From Phocoena phocoena (lineage: Eukaryota > Chordata > Mammalia > Artiodactyla > Phocoenidae), in contig NC_089236.1 of the NCBI RefSeq assembly GCF_963924675.1, forward strand, positions 67,231,306 to 67,295,305: a stretch of DNA of 64,000 nucleotides, in the 5' to 3' direction. A program made the position numbers and the translations under genes. Shown here in pieces: positions 9,716 through 21,689 of the stretch. How positions within the stretch are numbered: position 1 is the first letter of the stretch; each line of letters opens with the position of its first letter. The notes beneath the pieces were generated by a model, which was given only the letters and a program-made list of their open reading frames with translations, was not told where the DNA came from and searched no databases.

Positions 9716-12439
9716 GTTGGTTCCATGTTACTGCTCTACCTCACATATTCCACTTAGGTGAAATGTAATATTGAAGTGAGAATACCTGAACATGTGTGGA
9801 CATCTCCAGAAATGTGTTTGACCTTATTAACTGCACTTTGGTTGTAGTATTCTTACCATGTGAAAACATTCAAGCACATCTAATAGAGAACATCACTTAC
9901 TGTGGACACACTCTGTTGGCACCAGGGCAATCTGTATTGAACTACTCTCCTTTAGCTCATAAATAAATATATTTGGGAATGATGATTCACCTTGATTGTT
10001 GGTTTTGAAGCTAACTCCAATGCAGGCAAGAGAGTTTGGGCTCCATTTACCTGCTTAAAAGGGATGAAATGCCAGGCAAATTGTTAAGAGAAGTTCTGTG
10101 GTTTGTTGTATTTGCAAATAGTTTAGAAACAATTTTACAGTTTACTTCCCTTCTAGTTTATTTTGTACAGTGGTCTACGTGGAACCAAGTGACCTTTCAG
10201 ATTTCTTCAAAATCTGTGATTCTTGATTGAATGCCGTTGCGAAGAGGACTTGTTACTAATAACCAAGATGAAATTCAACAGACTCAGAAAGATGATCTCA
10301 CGGCAGAAGAAACTTAAGATTTTCAATGATACAAAGGGTGACACAGAGGAACAGTAATAAAATGCCCAATTTAGAGGGTTAAAAAATAAGTAATGTAGCA
10401 TGTTATGCATTGCGATTGTAAACTGCTGAATTGGCATTTACTGTGACAAGAGTCTCCAATTTACTGGATACGTGTCATTGGAATTTGCCCTTTCTTTTTA
10501 TGTGTCTTTCCATGATGAATACCAGTGCTGGGAAATGAAGAGCTCTTACCCTTTTCATGATTTGCTGAATGCTTACGAACTTGCCAATTGATGCTTCTAT
10601 AATTTTTGCCTCAAGGTCACCTGAGGGGACAGAGTCATCCAAACAAGGTCACTGACTCTGTGGAAAGTTAATAGTTGTTTCTTGAAAAGAAAAGTCACAG
10701 AAAACTTAGGACACCACGGATATAATTACTATAAGCTGGAAAATGAATTAAGAGAATGTTTTCTTTTAATAATGAAATTCATTTAAAATGTGATAAATAC
10801 TGCTTGGACAACTAAGGTCATTTGGTCTGCTCTCAGTAATTCAATTAGGAGAACTCTGAAAGCAGTAAGTGTGTGGTAGGTGGGAGCTGTAAAAGCACTG
10901 GACTGTTGATAATTTGAGACTTTCTCATCCCTTTACGCGGATGAAAGTGGATCAATTATGTGAACGCTCGGGTCTCCGTATCGTCCTCATTTCATATATA
11001 GGCCTTGAGGGACGTTGCTCAAGGACCCCAAACCGTGAGGCAATGCTCTTGCTTTTTGGAAGAGGGTCACTGTCTTCAACTTGATTTTTCAAACCAGGAA
11101 AAATGCAATAATGGGCTTCGTTTCGTTTTTTTTTTTTTTTCTTTTCAAGTCATAATTTCAATGTCCTGAGAACAAAGAGCCCTTTTGAATCAGAGCAGCT
11201 GCTAAGAACTAGGGCAAACATTCAACAGCAATTTGAGAAAACATTTAGCATTATAGCAAGCAGGGACTAGCTGAACTTTCCTAAGAGTGTAGACCCAAAG
11301 AGCATGTGGGTTAGGCTTCTGGTACATTTTCCCCCAGATAGTGGAATTCTTAGATTTGGGTAAGCTTCTCTCCACCCTCCGGCAGACACTGGGGGTGGAA
11401 TCTAAATTTAGTTTCGCCCAAAGCAAATCTGCTAACAGTGTTCATGTTTTTCACATGAAAAAAATTAGAATACATGGCTTGACAATTACAAACACATTTA
11501 CGAGGATAGTGAGATTGTCCTGAAAATTTTTAGAAATGGGATTAGCATACATATGCTGTACCTCAAAGCTAAATAAAACTTTTAAAAAGTCGTATCATAT
11601 GTCTGATTGTTATAACATATGTCTAGTTATCTGTAGCGTGATTTGTTTCTAAATAATTAAGAGTTAACCATCAGCTTTTGATTCTGTTCTTCTTTAATGA
11701 AGTTAATTGCGCCCACACACAAAATATATTAGCTCTGTACCACCTTTTTTCTAGTGCCTTTTCTTAGTATTAATCAGTGTAATAGGCCTCTTGTCTGTTG
11801 GTGCAATGCCTTGTACCAAATGTCAAATGACCTTAAAAAAAATGTTTTTGAGCGCATCTCGGAAACCACATTGACCATTTGGAAAGTCCAATGGTATATG
11901 TGTTGGAGTATTTAGATATCCTGATGACATTTTATTTTAAGGAACCTTTTATTTTAACGTTCTGAACAAGTGGGTTACCGTTAGGGGTTTGGTCCAAAGG
12001 CTGAGGCTGGGGTGAGGGATACCTGAAACAACCAGGAACAAAAAGGGTACAGGAATGAACGCTGAATCGCAAATCAGGGAAGTAGAACTTACTTTAAGTC
12101 CAAGAGCGATATGGATGCTTGTGTGGAAACAGGCAATTGAACTAATGGGGCAGAAGACCGAAATACAAGAATGATGCTGGAGGGGAAGCAAAATGTAAAG
12201 GCCAAACCATGGCCAAAATAAGCCTGAAGGGCTTGTGGTGTGTATATATTGGCCTGCAACGCCGTGCTGTTGTGAGTAGGTAAGTCTGAGAAAGCTATGT
12301 AATAGCGGTAGATAGCTCCACCTTCCTGATGTGTCTTAAATTCATTCTATCTCTATCCGTTCAATTCCTACTATTACCAAAATCCCTGTTATCTTGAGTC
12401 CGCGATACAGGGACAGGCTGTTCTTTCTGCTACCCCGTC
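9716..12439. other. Unique sequence with no recognised gene
   Basis: No coding region or clear repeat. A 15-base T run lies at 11126-11140. The 10935-11040 part keeps several CpG sites in otherwise CpG-poor DNA. The 11341-11523 and 11949-12191 open frames have no family signature. Confidence 0.45.
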
Positions 12440-13709
12440 TCTAGTCCATCCTTTATCTCAGTTCTGGACTCACAGTCACTCTTTCCTTTGAAATTCCTTG
12501 AGCGCCTCCCATTGGCGACTGGATTAAGTCCCAACATTTTAGTCTGGAATTCAAGGCTCAACTCCAACCCATATTTCGAAACCTCTTTCTCCCTTAGTTC
12601 CCTGTGATCAATCATTTATTTATTCATCCAACACATATTTATTGAACTCCTAGCATGTGTCAGGAATGAACAAAAGTGTTTTATCCTAAGTGTACATTCA
12701 CCATTCCCTAAGTCCACATTATATGTTCTTATCCCCAGTTCTTTCCTAATGCCATCTTGTTTTTCTGGAATGTTCTTTTCCATCCCACTTCTTTTATTTA
12801 TTTGTTTGTTTGTTTTTGGCTGCGTTGGATCTTTGTTGCTGCGCGGGCTTTCTCTAGTTGCAGCGAGCGGGGGCTACTCTTCGTTGCGGTGTGTGGGCTT
12901 CTCATTGTGGTGGCTTCTCTTGTTGCAGAGCACAGGCTCTAGGCACGCGGGCTTCAGTAGTTGTGGCATGCGGACTCAGTAGTTGTGGCGCACGGGCTTA
13001 GTTGCTCTGCAGCATGTGGGATCTTCCCGGACCAGGGATCTAACCCACGTCCCCTGCATTGGCAGGTGGATTCTTAAGCACTGTGCCATCAGGGAAGCTC
13101 CTTCATCCCACTTCTGACTGTAGAAGTCATATTTATCTTTCAGTACTTAGTTAAAATGCCTTGTCTTCCCCATTATCATCCCGGACTGAATTAGTAATTG
13201 CCTGTCTTCTGACCTAGACTCCGCACCGTGTCCACATCATAGACCACCTTGTCCCTCTTGCTGTCCCTGGCATGGCTTCCTTGCTGCACCCTCCTCTCCA
13301 TGTGAGTGAACCTCCCTGTGATTCCTCAGCGTGTTATTCCTCCCTTCTGGCGGGCCTGGCTCACATTTCTCTAATGGCTTGCAGAATTCTTACACCTTCT
13401 CCAGCTATTAAAATTAGCTAAAAAGCATCTCCTTCAAGAAACAGCTCCTCGTCTCCTTCTACCCTCAGACCATATAATAATAATCCCTCCTTCCTTCAGG
13501 TCTTCTCAGCATCTGGTTTTCTCTCTGTTAGGGCACTTGCCTCATACTGTTTGGTATGCAATGAGTTGTCTATGTGTCTTTTCCTTAATGCAGCTTGGAA
13601 CTCATTTGGACTATGGAAACCAGATTCTCCTTGGCTCTCTTTCCCCAGCAGCATGTGGTCCGATTCTTTGTTCATAACAAAGTCTTTAGTAAATTTTTGT
13701 GGAATGAAT
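12440..13709 (+). repeat. L2 LINE fragments, sense, interrupted by a SINE
   Basis: Several decayed L2 blocks in sense. They include 'CCTTGAGCGCCTCCCATTGGCGACTGGATTAAGTCC' near 12496, the 'TTTTCTGGAATGTTC' block before the SINE, its continuation 'TCAGTACTTAGTTAAAATGCCTTGTC' after it, and a terminal 'TTAGTAAATTTTTGTGGAATGAATGAATGAA' near 13687-13716. A short reverse L2-like piece (12613-12680) sits between them. Probably two or more L2 insertions rather than one. Confidence 0.6.
12781..13115 (-). mobile_element. Long CHR-type SINE with target-site duplication
   Basis: Antisense full-length copy of the longer, older form (about 12793-13103). The left end is a TTTATTTGTTTG tail, followed by TGCGTTGGATC, GCGGGCTT, CTCTAGTTGCAG, GGCTTCAGTAGTTGTGG and GGCTTAGTTGCTC. 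The tRNA-like end on the right is ...CATCAGGGAAGCTC. The duplication CATCCCACTTCT is at 12781-12792 and 13104-13115. The insertion split an L2 fragment. Confidence 0.93.
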
Positions 13710-13943
13710 GAATGAATACTTTTTTTTTTTTTTTTTTTTTCCGGTACGCGGGCCTCTCACTGTTGTGGCCTCTCCCGTTGCGGAGCACAGGCTCCGGACG
13801 CGCAGGCTCAGCGGCCATGGCTCACGGGCCCAGCCGCTCCACGGCATGTGGGATCTTCCCGGACCGGGGCACGAACCCGTGTCCCCTGCATCGGCAGGCG
13901 GACTCTCAACCACTGCGCCACCAGGGAAGCCCAGAATGCATAC
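13710..13943 (-). mobile_element. CHR-type SINE, compact form
   Basis: Antisense full-length compact copy (about 13720-13932) with a 21-base T run on the left and CCACCAGGGAAGCCC on the right. The imperfect 10-bp duplication is GAATGAATAC / GAATGCATAC (13710-13719, 13934-13943). It landed in the GAATGAAT tail of the L2 copy. Confidence 0.92.
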
Positions 13944-14017
13944 ATATTTGGCTCCATATATTACTGTCATGACACACATCAGATATGTAGAAGCTTAATA
14001 CCTGGTGTATAGTCTCA

Positions 14018-14280
14018 GGAATACATATATATATTTAATTTCATATATATAATTAAATTCTACTAGTATATATAATGCAGTCATATAGTCTCTCTCTATA
14101 TATATATATCTATATTTATATATATGTAAACACATTTGTATGTATATATATAATAGATATATACATGCATATTTGCATATGTGTGTATATATTGTATGTA
14201 TATAATTATATAAAATGGATAAAATTATATATTTGGTATGCAGTCCAATATATAAAATTTGGTATGCAATCCAATAACAG
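14018..14280. repeat. AT-rich TATA-type simple repeat block
   Basis: Interrupted (TA)n/(TATG)n tracts, with a degenerate local duplication near its right end: the TTTGGTATGCA(G/A)TCCAATA unit occurs twice, about 27 bp apart, near 14232-14276. Frames across it (for example around 14075-14338) are simple-repeat translations. Confidence 0.85.
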
Positions 14281-16172
14281 AAGCTTCATACCATCACCTT
14301 CCCTTGGGCTAAACGTATCGAGGAAGCTCTCTCGTTAACTAGCAGGAAGTACAGGCAAGACGGTGTCATGGCCATCGAGTGCAGGACATGGGCCACGTGT
14401 GTGAAAGCAGTGACACATGTCGGCACAGGCCTCTTGGACTCCTCTTGGCGCAGGAAACATGCTGTGAGCTGTGAGAGTGTCCCATTGACCTCCCCAATGG
14501 GGAGGTCACTGTGCCTCTTGGGTCAGCCCCCTTATTCGTTACTAACTGTCTTTTCATCTTGGGAGCAGCTGTCTCTCCAGGAAGAGATTAGACCTTCTGG
14601 AGTGTTGGGAAAGGTAGGGCTGGGGCATACTGGATGCTCTTCTGTGTGAGAAACCCACTTCTCTGAGTATGAATCAAATCCCCCTCTTTCAAACACAGAT
14701 AATCCACTCCCTGCCAATCAGTCTTCACGTCATCAAGTCTCCATCTATGGTCTGAGTATCTATGGAAGAGATGCTCAAACACACTTTTTGCTTCCTTGCC
14801 TTTCCCGTTCTATTCCATCTCTTGTCTACCCTTTTCTCTCCCTCCCTTCCCTCCTTTCCTTCCCCCTTCTGTTTGTCTGTTTGTTGCTTTCTCACTCTTT
14901 ATTTTTAAGGTATGACTCTGCTTCGATGTACTTGGTACACACAGTAAAAGGAGCTGATGATTAAAGTAACCATCGTACTTTGTATTGAATTGTTGGTGTA
15001 CAGCCTTAAGATTTGAAAGCATCTGTTTGTTCTTGACTGTACAGTGCCTTAGAGCAAATTGTTTTCTGTGTTTCTCTGAAGGGAAGACTAAATGCAGTCA
15101 AACAGGTACCTAGTAACTTTGGATGCGAATTACGCATCCAGTCTTTGAGGAACTTTGTGGGGATACGGGTTCTGAAAATATTGCTGCCGTCAGCAATAGC
15201 GCTCGTAATTACTCTAAAACTGTAAATGTAAAAAGGCGTTGCTGGGCTATCTTCATCCTCCTATTTGCCTGTCTTTTAGAAATGCCATTAAAAAATGCAG
15301 CACTGATAAAGGAAATGGGGAGGATTTTCTTATGGTGCTCCAAAATTCCAATCACATCATAGTAGTTGTCAATGAATTGATGACCAAACTCTGATGGCTG
15401 ACTGTTTGCTCTGCAAGAAAATAGAAATGCTTTAAACAATTTTTTTAATGCCAGTACTATTTGGTGTCTTGTGTTTGCTAAAATCTTTTCTGAGGTGAAT
15501 ACAAAGGCAGGGGAGCTTCACATTTTTATTCATACCGGTCTTGAACCAAGAGGATTAGAAAACACAATTGTCTGTTCACTGTGGATTTGATTCTTGTCTT
15601 CCAATCCCTCCCAAAGAAACAGAGGTTGGATAGTAGGCAATGTATAAAATCTTTTGAAATTTTTGTTTTTAGAAGTGCCACTTGCAAAAAATAAATATCC
15701 TAATGGAAACTAATGAAGTCTGTAGTGAACCAGACTCTCTATGGTTTATTTTTAACCATTAGTGTAAGAACAGACATCTCATCTTTATCTTTTACACATC
15801 CTAGATGTGCCTATTCTGAAAGCTATCGTTATTAGAAAAAAAAACTAGAGTTAACCTGTTTGAAGTGGTTATTCAATTTGACAAGGTCAGTACCAATTTT
15901 TCCCCGTCAGGAGTTCAGGGAACTTCTTGGCTGTCTTGGCCGGCTTACTAGCAATTTTTGTTATTTTTTGAGGTGTGTATCAGTGGAGGGAAAAGATCAC
16001 CTGAGCCCTTAGGACATTGTTAACGTTTATATTTTCTCTCTGCCAATATCTGTCAGGGGAGAGCAAAATGACCATCTTAGTTCTTTACTTCATGCTTTTC
16101 AGTTCAACTGAATTCCTCAATCTAACTCACTTATAATGGCAGGGACTCGAGAAACTGTGACCCCACCCCTGA
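14281..16172. other. Unique sequence with a pyrimidine tract and two hairpins
   Basis: No gene recognised. A C/T tract lies at about 14826-14872. Two perfect hairpins occur at 15121-15139 (GGATGCG/CGCATCC, 5-nt loop) and 15179-15198 (TATTGCTG/CAGCAATA, 4-nt loop). The 15120-15420 part keeps CpGs and homeobox-like ATTA sites and could be conserved noncoding DNA. Confidence 0.45.
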
Positions 16173-16868
16173 CAGTGGGTGGGTGGTCAACTTTTCTTAA
16201 GGAGGCTAATCAGGGGACGTTTCACATGTGTTAGAAAATGTGCTTCAAAGTCAAGTTCAACGGGGAATACCAAAGTACTTGGAATGCACACGATTATGGC
16301 TCATCTCCAGGAGGATGAATGCCATAGAAGACATCATCATTTTGAATTCTTACTCAAAACTTGTGAAGGAGCTGTTAATGGGAGGACCGCTGATTTTTGC
16401 TTAGGTTTTTTCATTCGTATCTATGCCCAAATAGTCAATCTTATTGGAAGCCTGTATAAAAGAACTACTCCTTTCATTTACAAGATTGTTCAAAGACCCT
16501 CTGGTGTATCTGTGATGAGCCTTCTCCAGGAAGAAAATCCTGATTGTGCGCTGAAGAATATTACTACAGCTAGTGCTGTGGAAAGCCGGACATTGGTGAT
16601 AAAGGGTAAAATGAAACTCTACCCCAAACCCACAGCTTATGCTCCTTCCATACTGACCAGATGTGCATTTTGTCCCCGGAAGCTGGGTGGGGATGGCTGG
16701 GGAAAAACGGCGAGACAGTCAGACCACAGTGTGATAAAGAGTAGAGATGCGTCTCCTAACCTTGTGTACTTGTCAACCTTCTGTCGGGCTGCTCAGGTCT
16801 CTCTACATCTTCTGAGAGGAGATCCTGCATCTCAAGAACAAAGGAGTGAGCTGAGCATAGTTTATTAA
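16173..16868 (+). other. Longest open reading frame; function unknown, coding status doubtful
   Basis: A frame is open from just after a TGA at 16170-16172 to the TAA ending at 16868, about 231 sense codons. It is clearly the longest in the window and lies outside recognisable repeats. The 229-residue reading starts at a GTG. The first in-frame ATG is at 16284 (G at -3, C at +4) and gives 194 residues. A moderately hydrophobic stretch (FCLGFFIRIYAQIVNLIGSLY) lies near residues 73-93 of the longer reading, and a CAFC motif lies near residue 162. I recognise no domain, no splice signals and no polyadenylation signal close behind. It could be a chance opening, a conserved noncoding block or a young gene. 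I do not call it a gene. Confidence 0.25.
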
Positions 16869-17311
16869 TATTTCTGTGTCTTTATTCATAAACTAAGGGA
16901 ATTATGAAGATTATCTTTGAACATCTGAAAAAAGCATTGTTAAAAATAATTCATGTGAATATTTTTTAAATGCAAGGAAAGTCAATTACGGTCATGGACC
17001 TAGATGCCAGGTATAGTTTAAAGTTATATGCTAAGCTGAGCAGAGCAGAACACTAATGCAATTAGTGATTTATTCCCCAGTAGTGCTTTCCATCCATGAT
17101 TTCTCAGGATGTTTTACAGTATCCCAATTATGTCACATACCCTTTCCTTTATTAAGGGAAATGTCATTTTATTTCCATCACAAATCCTGGTTAGATTCTC
17201 CAACAAACTGGAGGTACTGAGAAACTAGGACTGATGTCTGTGCTTCAAGCTTTAGGTGAGTTCTAAACCTTAAATTTCAGGGCAAACAGATTGGTTCTGT
17301 GTATGTTATGC

Positions 17312-17425
17312 CTAAAACAGTCTCATGGTTGCTTTAAAGCCACATTTGGGATGCCTTTCCGCTGGGTGCCAGTTGTCCAAACCTAGATGTTTCATGGCAA
17401 AATGGATTATTCTGACTTCCTTCAA
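17312..17425. other. Unique flank of the TG repeat
   Basis: Nothing coding is supported. The minus-strand frames from 17312 to 17585 translate the adjacent TG repeat as HTHTHT runs and are discarded. Confidence 0.4.
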
Positions 17426-17490
17426 GTGTGTGTGTGTGTGTGTGTGTGTGTGAGTGAGTGTGTGTGAGAGAGAGACAGAGCGGGAGAGAA
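17426..17490 (+). repeat. (TG)n/(GA)n microsatellite
   Basis: About 13 pure TG units starting at 17426, then imperfect TGAG and GAGA units to about 17490. Confidence 0.95.
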
Positions 17491-17531
17491 AAATGCATGT
17501 GTCTCTGTGTTTTTTTGAGACATACCTCAAG

Positions 17532-17560
17532 TGGCCACACTAATTGCATTAGTGTGGCCA
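17532..17560. promoter_or_regulatory. Perfect 29-bp palindrome with a paired homeodomain core
   Basis: Arms TGGCCACACTAAT and ATTAGTGTGGCCA are exact reverse complements of 13 bp, separated by TGC. The centre TAATTGCATTA has the TAATNNNATTA layout known for cooperative binding of paired-class homeodomain dimers. It could equally form a hairpin or be a decayed MITE. No flanking duplication is visible. The inverted repeat is certain; the regulatory reading is inference. Confidence 0.4.
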
Positions 17561-18109
17561 AGAAAAGAAGAAAAGTAGACCCCAACCAGCTCTAATGTTT
17601 ATTCAGCACAAACATAAAGACATCTTCTTCCCTTATTTTTAGTTATTGCAAAGCAAAGTTACAAACATAATAAGGATTATGTTAAAAAGAAAAAGACATT
17701 ATCTAGAACTCTCACTTTTAAGATGTTAATACAGGAACAGTGTGCCCAGATGTATCCTGTTATCATTATTTCAAAAGAAATGTCTTAGAAGTTTGAAAAG
17801 TGCTTTGCTGTGAGTGCTGGAGGTTTAAAGGTACTATTGGTGACTTTTGCAGAAAGAGCTTTCATGAAGAAGCCGCCTGGCAATGGTCACGCCAACACCA
17901 AAAGTATTCAGTGTAATCTTTTAGACTCTTACCTGTCTGCAGATGTGAAAAAAGAAGTGAAGGGAGGAAGATGGGAAAGTTCTGTTCAAAATTACCATCA
18001 AAGCAGTTGGGAAGGAAAAACAGCACACCTTAGCTAGTAGCTGAAGTCAGACTTTTACAGAATAAAAATTAAGAGGCACTGGCCATAAGGAGGTACATTG
18101 AAGCTGAAG

Positions 18110-19480
18110 TGACACCTGACTTTGTAGTTACATGTAACTGTCACCCACATCCATATCAACATTATCAATAGTATGCCTGTTCCTGCTGTTCATATAAATG
18201 GAATCAGACCGTATGAACCTTTTTTGGCATCTGGCTCCTCAACAAAATGTCTATGAGATTTATGCTTATTATTTCATCCACCATTAACTTGTTAAATTTT
18301 AATCCTGTCTACTGTTCTATTCTATACCACGATTTACTTATCTCTTCTTCTACTGATATTATTTGGGTTGTTTCCAGTTTCTGGCCATTATGAATAAGGC
18401 TTCTGTGGATATTCTTGCGTATGTCTTTTGATAGATATATGCACTTGTTTCTCTTGGGTGTATGCCTAGGGGTGTGATCGTTGGATCACAGGGTAAAGGT
18501 ATATGTTGCTTTAGTAGATAATGGCAACAGTTTTCTAAAGTTGTTGCACCAGTTTAGTTTTCCTTCAGCAAGATATGAATGTTCCAGTTATTCCACATTC
18601 TTGACAACAAGTGGTATTATCAGTCTTTTGAGTTTAGCCATTCTAACGAGGACGTAGTGGTATTGCATAGTTATTTTAATTTGCATTACACTGATGATTT
18701 TATTGAATGTGCCTGTTTAAATCTTCTGTTCAATTTTAAAAATTGGTTTGTTTGTCTTTTCCTTATTAGTGTGAAGGAATTTCTGAGATACACCATGTAT
18801 AAGCTTTTTTGTTGGATATTTGTATTAGAGTTGGCCCTCCATATCCGTGAGATACGGAGCGCTGACTGTTCTTTGGCTGTTTAACGGACTTGAGCATCTA
18901 CCGACTCTGATATCTGCGGAGGGTCCTGATACAGATCCCCTGTGGATACCAAGGACCAACTGTATAACTATCTCCTCTCATTCTTGGATTATTTTCTTCA
19001 TTCTCTTCCTGGTGTCTTTTGAGAAATTAGTCCTTAAATTTAATGCAATACAATTTCTCATTTTTTCTTTGACGTATATTAATTTTTGTACTAATTAAGA
19101 AATACTTTTCTACCCTAAAGTATGAAAATATTCTTTGTTTTCTTCTAGAAATTTTGTGGGTTTTTTCTTTCATACTTAGGTTCAAGGTCCATTTCATGTT
19201 AATTTTTAAGGATGATGTGAAATACTGACACAAAGTTCTTTTTTTTCTCATAGAGATATCCAGTTGCTCCATAACCATTTATTGAAAATAAATTCTTTTC
19301 CTACTGAATATTTGGCATCTTTGTCATAAGGCAGTTTACTCTATATGTGTGCGTCTATTTCTGGACTGTCTATTCTGTTTACACACAGGCTTTTGTAAAT
19401 TTTTTCTGCTTGTATATTATGGTTATATTCTCATGATAATGATATTCAACACAGTACCTTTCAATGGACAGGATTTAATT
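18110..19480 (-). mobile_element. L1 LINE 3' end, antisense, split by a MITE
   Basis: Matches the reverse of the ORF2 C-terminal part and 3' UTR of old L1. It carries 'TTTGGGTTGTTTCCAGTTTCTGGCCATTATGAATAAGGCTTCTGTGG' near 18361-18408, 'TTTCTCTTGGGTGTATGCCTAGG', 'TCCAGTTGCTCCATAACCATTTATTGAA' near 19258, and 'GTCTATTTCTGGACTGTCTATTCTGTT' near 19351. Many indels and stops. Interrupted at 18828-18962. Confidence 0.85.
18826..18964. mobile_element. Tigger-type DNA transposon MITE inside L1
   Basis: A 135-bp element (18828-18962) with related inverted ends: GAGTTGGCCCTCCATATCC on the left, and ACAGTTGGTCCTTGGTATCC as the reverse of the right end. It is flanked by TA (18826-18827, 18963-18964), as expected for Tc1/mariner-class insertion. 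Internal words such as GGACTTGAGCATC and GGAGGGTCCTG recall the MER44/Tigger7 group. The exact family is from memory. No transposase is encoded, so it was mobilised in trans. Confidence 0.8.
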
Positions 19481-20255
19481 TATAGATGCACTGAAATTTA
19501 CTTAATCCCTTATGGCTTTTGAACTCAATTATTAAATTTTTTTTTCTTACATGTACTGAACCATTATGTACCCTTGTTCCATACAAGTGCAGTAAGGCTA
19601 GCAAGGGAATTAAATTTTTAATGAAGAGAACCTCTATTGTATAGTGTGAAGTATATTAATACAGCATCGGAAGAACTGAATTCCAATCAAGATTCTGCCC
19701 CTTATTAACTGTGCAGAACAGGTCTCAGCTGTAATTTGGGTATAATAACACTTACCTCCAGAATTATTATAAGAATAAAGCCTATTAATGGACATGGAAG
19801 TGCTTTCAAAAATGTAAATTGTTATAAAAACGTTTTTGTTATTGATAAATAATAAATGTTCGACAAACAAAATCATGTTAGCTTGGTTGACAGACATAAA
19901 ATCATTTTAGCCTGTTCATAAGAAAACAGACCTTATCTGGGACAAGCCTCTAATTCAGGAGAGATCTCCAGTCTTCAGGAACATTAAATTGTAGTAACCT
20001 TTTAAGTATTAAGTACTTGCCCTATCTCCAAAATTGGAGCCCTCCTAAATCTGTAATTGTTGGGTTAATCAAATAAATGATTTTGAAGTTTCAAGAGGAA
20101 CTCTGTGCTCCTTTTCATCCACCTGATGAGGCATGGTAGGTAGACTTGGCAGCCTAGATTGCAAAAACGAATGAAGGTGTCTCAGACATAAATTCAAAGA
20201 CCTAGGAAAATAATGAGAATAAAACGGTCCATACATTTAGGATGGTCGGAGTCAC
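19481..20255. other. AT-rich sequence without a recognised feature
   Basis: The T run at 19538-19546 and scattered L1-like words at the left edge are the only structure. No gene. Confidence 0.4.
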
Positions 20256-20495
20256 ATAATTATGTGTTGGGCTTCCCAGGTGGCGCAGTGGTTGAGAGTC
20301 CGCCTGCCGATGCAGGGGACGCGGGTTCGTGCCCCAGTCCGGGAAGATCCCACATGCCGCGGAGCGGCTGGGCCCGTGAGCCATGGCCGCTGAGCCTGCG
20401 CGTCCGGAGCCTGTGCTCCGCAACGGGAGAGGCCACGACAGTGAGAGGCCCGCATACCACACACACAAAAATAATAATAATAATAATTATGCATT
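20256..20495 (+). mobile_element. CHR-type SINE with (AAT)n tail
   Basis: Sense compact copy beginning GGGCTTCCCAGG at 20269. B box GGTTCGTGCCC, body to about 20460, then an (AC)n and (ATA)n tail instead of pure A. Flanking 13-bp repeats ATAATTATGTGTT and ATAATTATGCATT (20256-20268, 20483-20495) differ at two positions. Confidence 0.9.
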
Positions 20496-21689
20496 GCTTG
20501 GACACTAGCAATTTCAGCAATGGCATTGCAGAAGGATGGTCCTCTTAGACATTCTAGAATGGTCTGTAGGAGACGTGATGACCTTGACATCTTCAGCTTG
20601 CACAGGGTGGAGCTCATCAGAGATGTGTCTGCCTCTGCTCATTCCAAGATATTTCTCCTCACACTCAGCTCATTGGACAGCTCTCAGTCCCACCCTGCTG
20701 AGGTTCAGAGAAAAATGTGCTAGTCCCAGCCCTGGGACATGATAGTCAACTCAGTGTCCTGCTGTTGTATGTCATCCCATGGAAATAATAACCCAAGTGA
20801 CATGGAAACAGTGTTATTTTCTAAAACTTGAATGATAGAAATTGGATGCAATTGGATTCACAGAGAATACAATATATTATTGCATGTATTTTGAAAGCAC
20901 AGACTTTGGGAGAAGAGTATGTGTTACTGGGAGCAAGAAGACAAAGTATCTACATGTGATGTTGGCTGTAAAGAAGCAATGAGTCATAACTGGCAGGTTA
21001 TGAAGAGTCATGAAATTGTTAAGGGTAAAAGTGAAAGACCTGCTCTATTGCCATCAGTCACTTACCTGGTTGATAATATTGTAAGCAATAAGAAAAAGTT
21101 ACATTCTCCTTCAGTTTCAGTGAAGGAATATTAGTATAAATAGTGAAATGTTTTTAAGTTTTCCTTGTATCCTTAGAACTAATAGGGTATCTGAAGTCAT
21201 CAAAACCACAGTGAAAGAAGACAAAAAGTGACTAGAAACTCAAAATCATCCATCTCTGGTCTCCCAGAAGAGTTAAACATTGAATTCCAAATTTCAGAGT
21301 TACCTAAAAGAAAATGTATGCAAACTTTCCTAAGAATACAGTGTTGAAATTTCTGTATCTCATTACCTAGTCTTACAATTGCTTGGTTAGGGTAGATGGT
21401 GTCTTTATTAGCTTCGTAATTTAAACCTTTAAGGTGCTAATTAAGGAGAAATAAATCAAGTTTTCTTTGGCATTTTGTGATGTCTATATGCTGTCTAGAA
21501 GAGATGCAACTTAGATGCAAAAACACAAATAGCTTTAAAGTAAAGGCTGGAAAAAGATATACCATGAAACAGTAACAATAATGGATCTGGAGTAGTTATA
21601 TTAATATAAAGCAAAATAAACCTTCATATATTAATATTATTAGAAACAAAGGGAGATATTTCATAATGTTAAAAGGGTCAATACATTAG
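20496..21689. other. Unique or highly decayed sequence
   Basis: No gene recognised. The part from about 21540 grades into the L1 that is clear from 21690. Confidence 0.4.
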
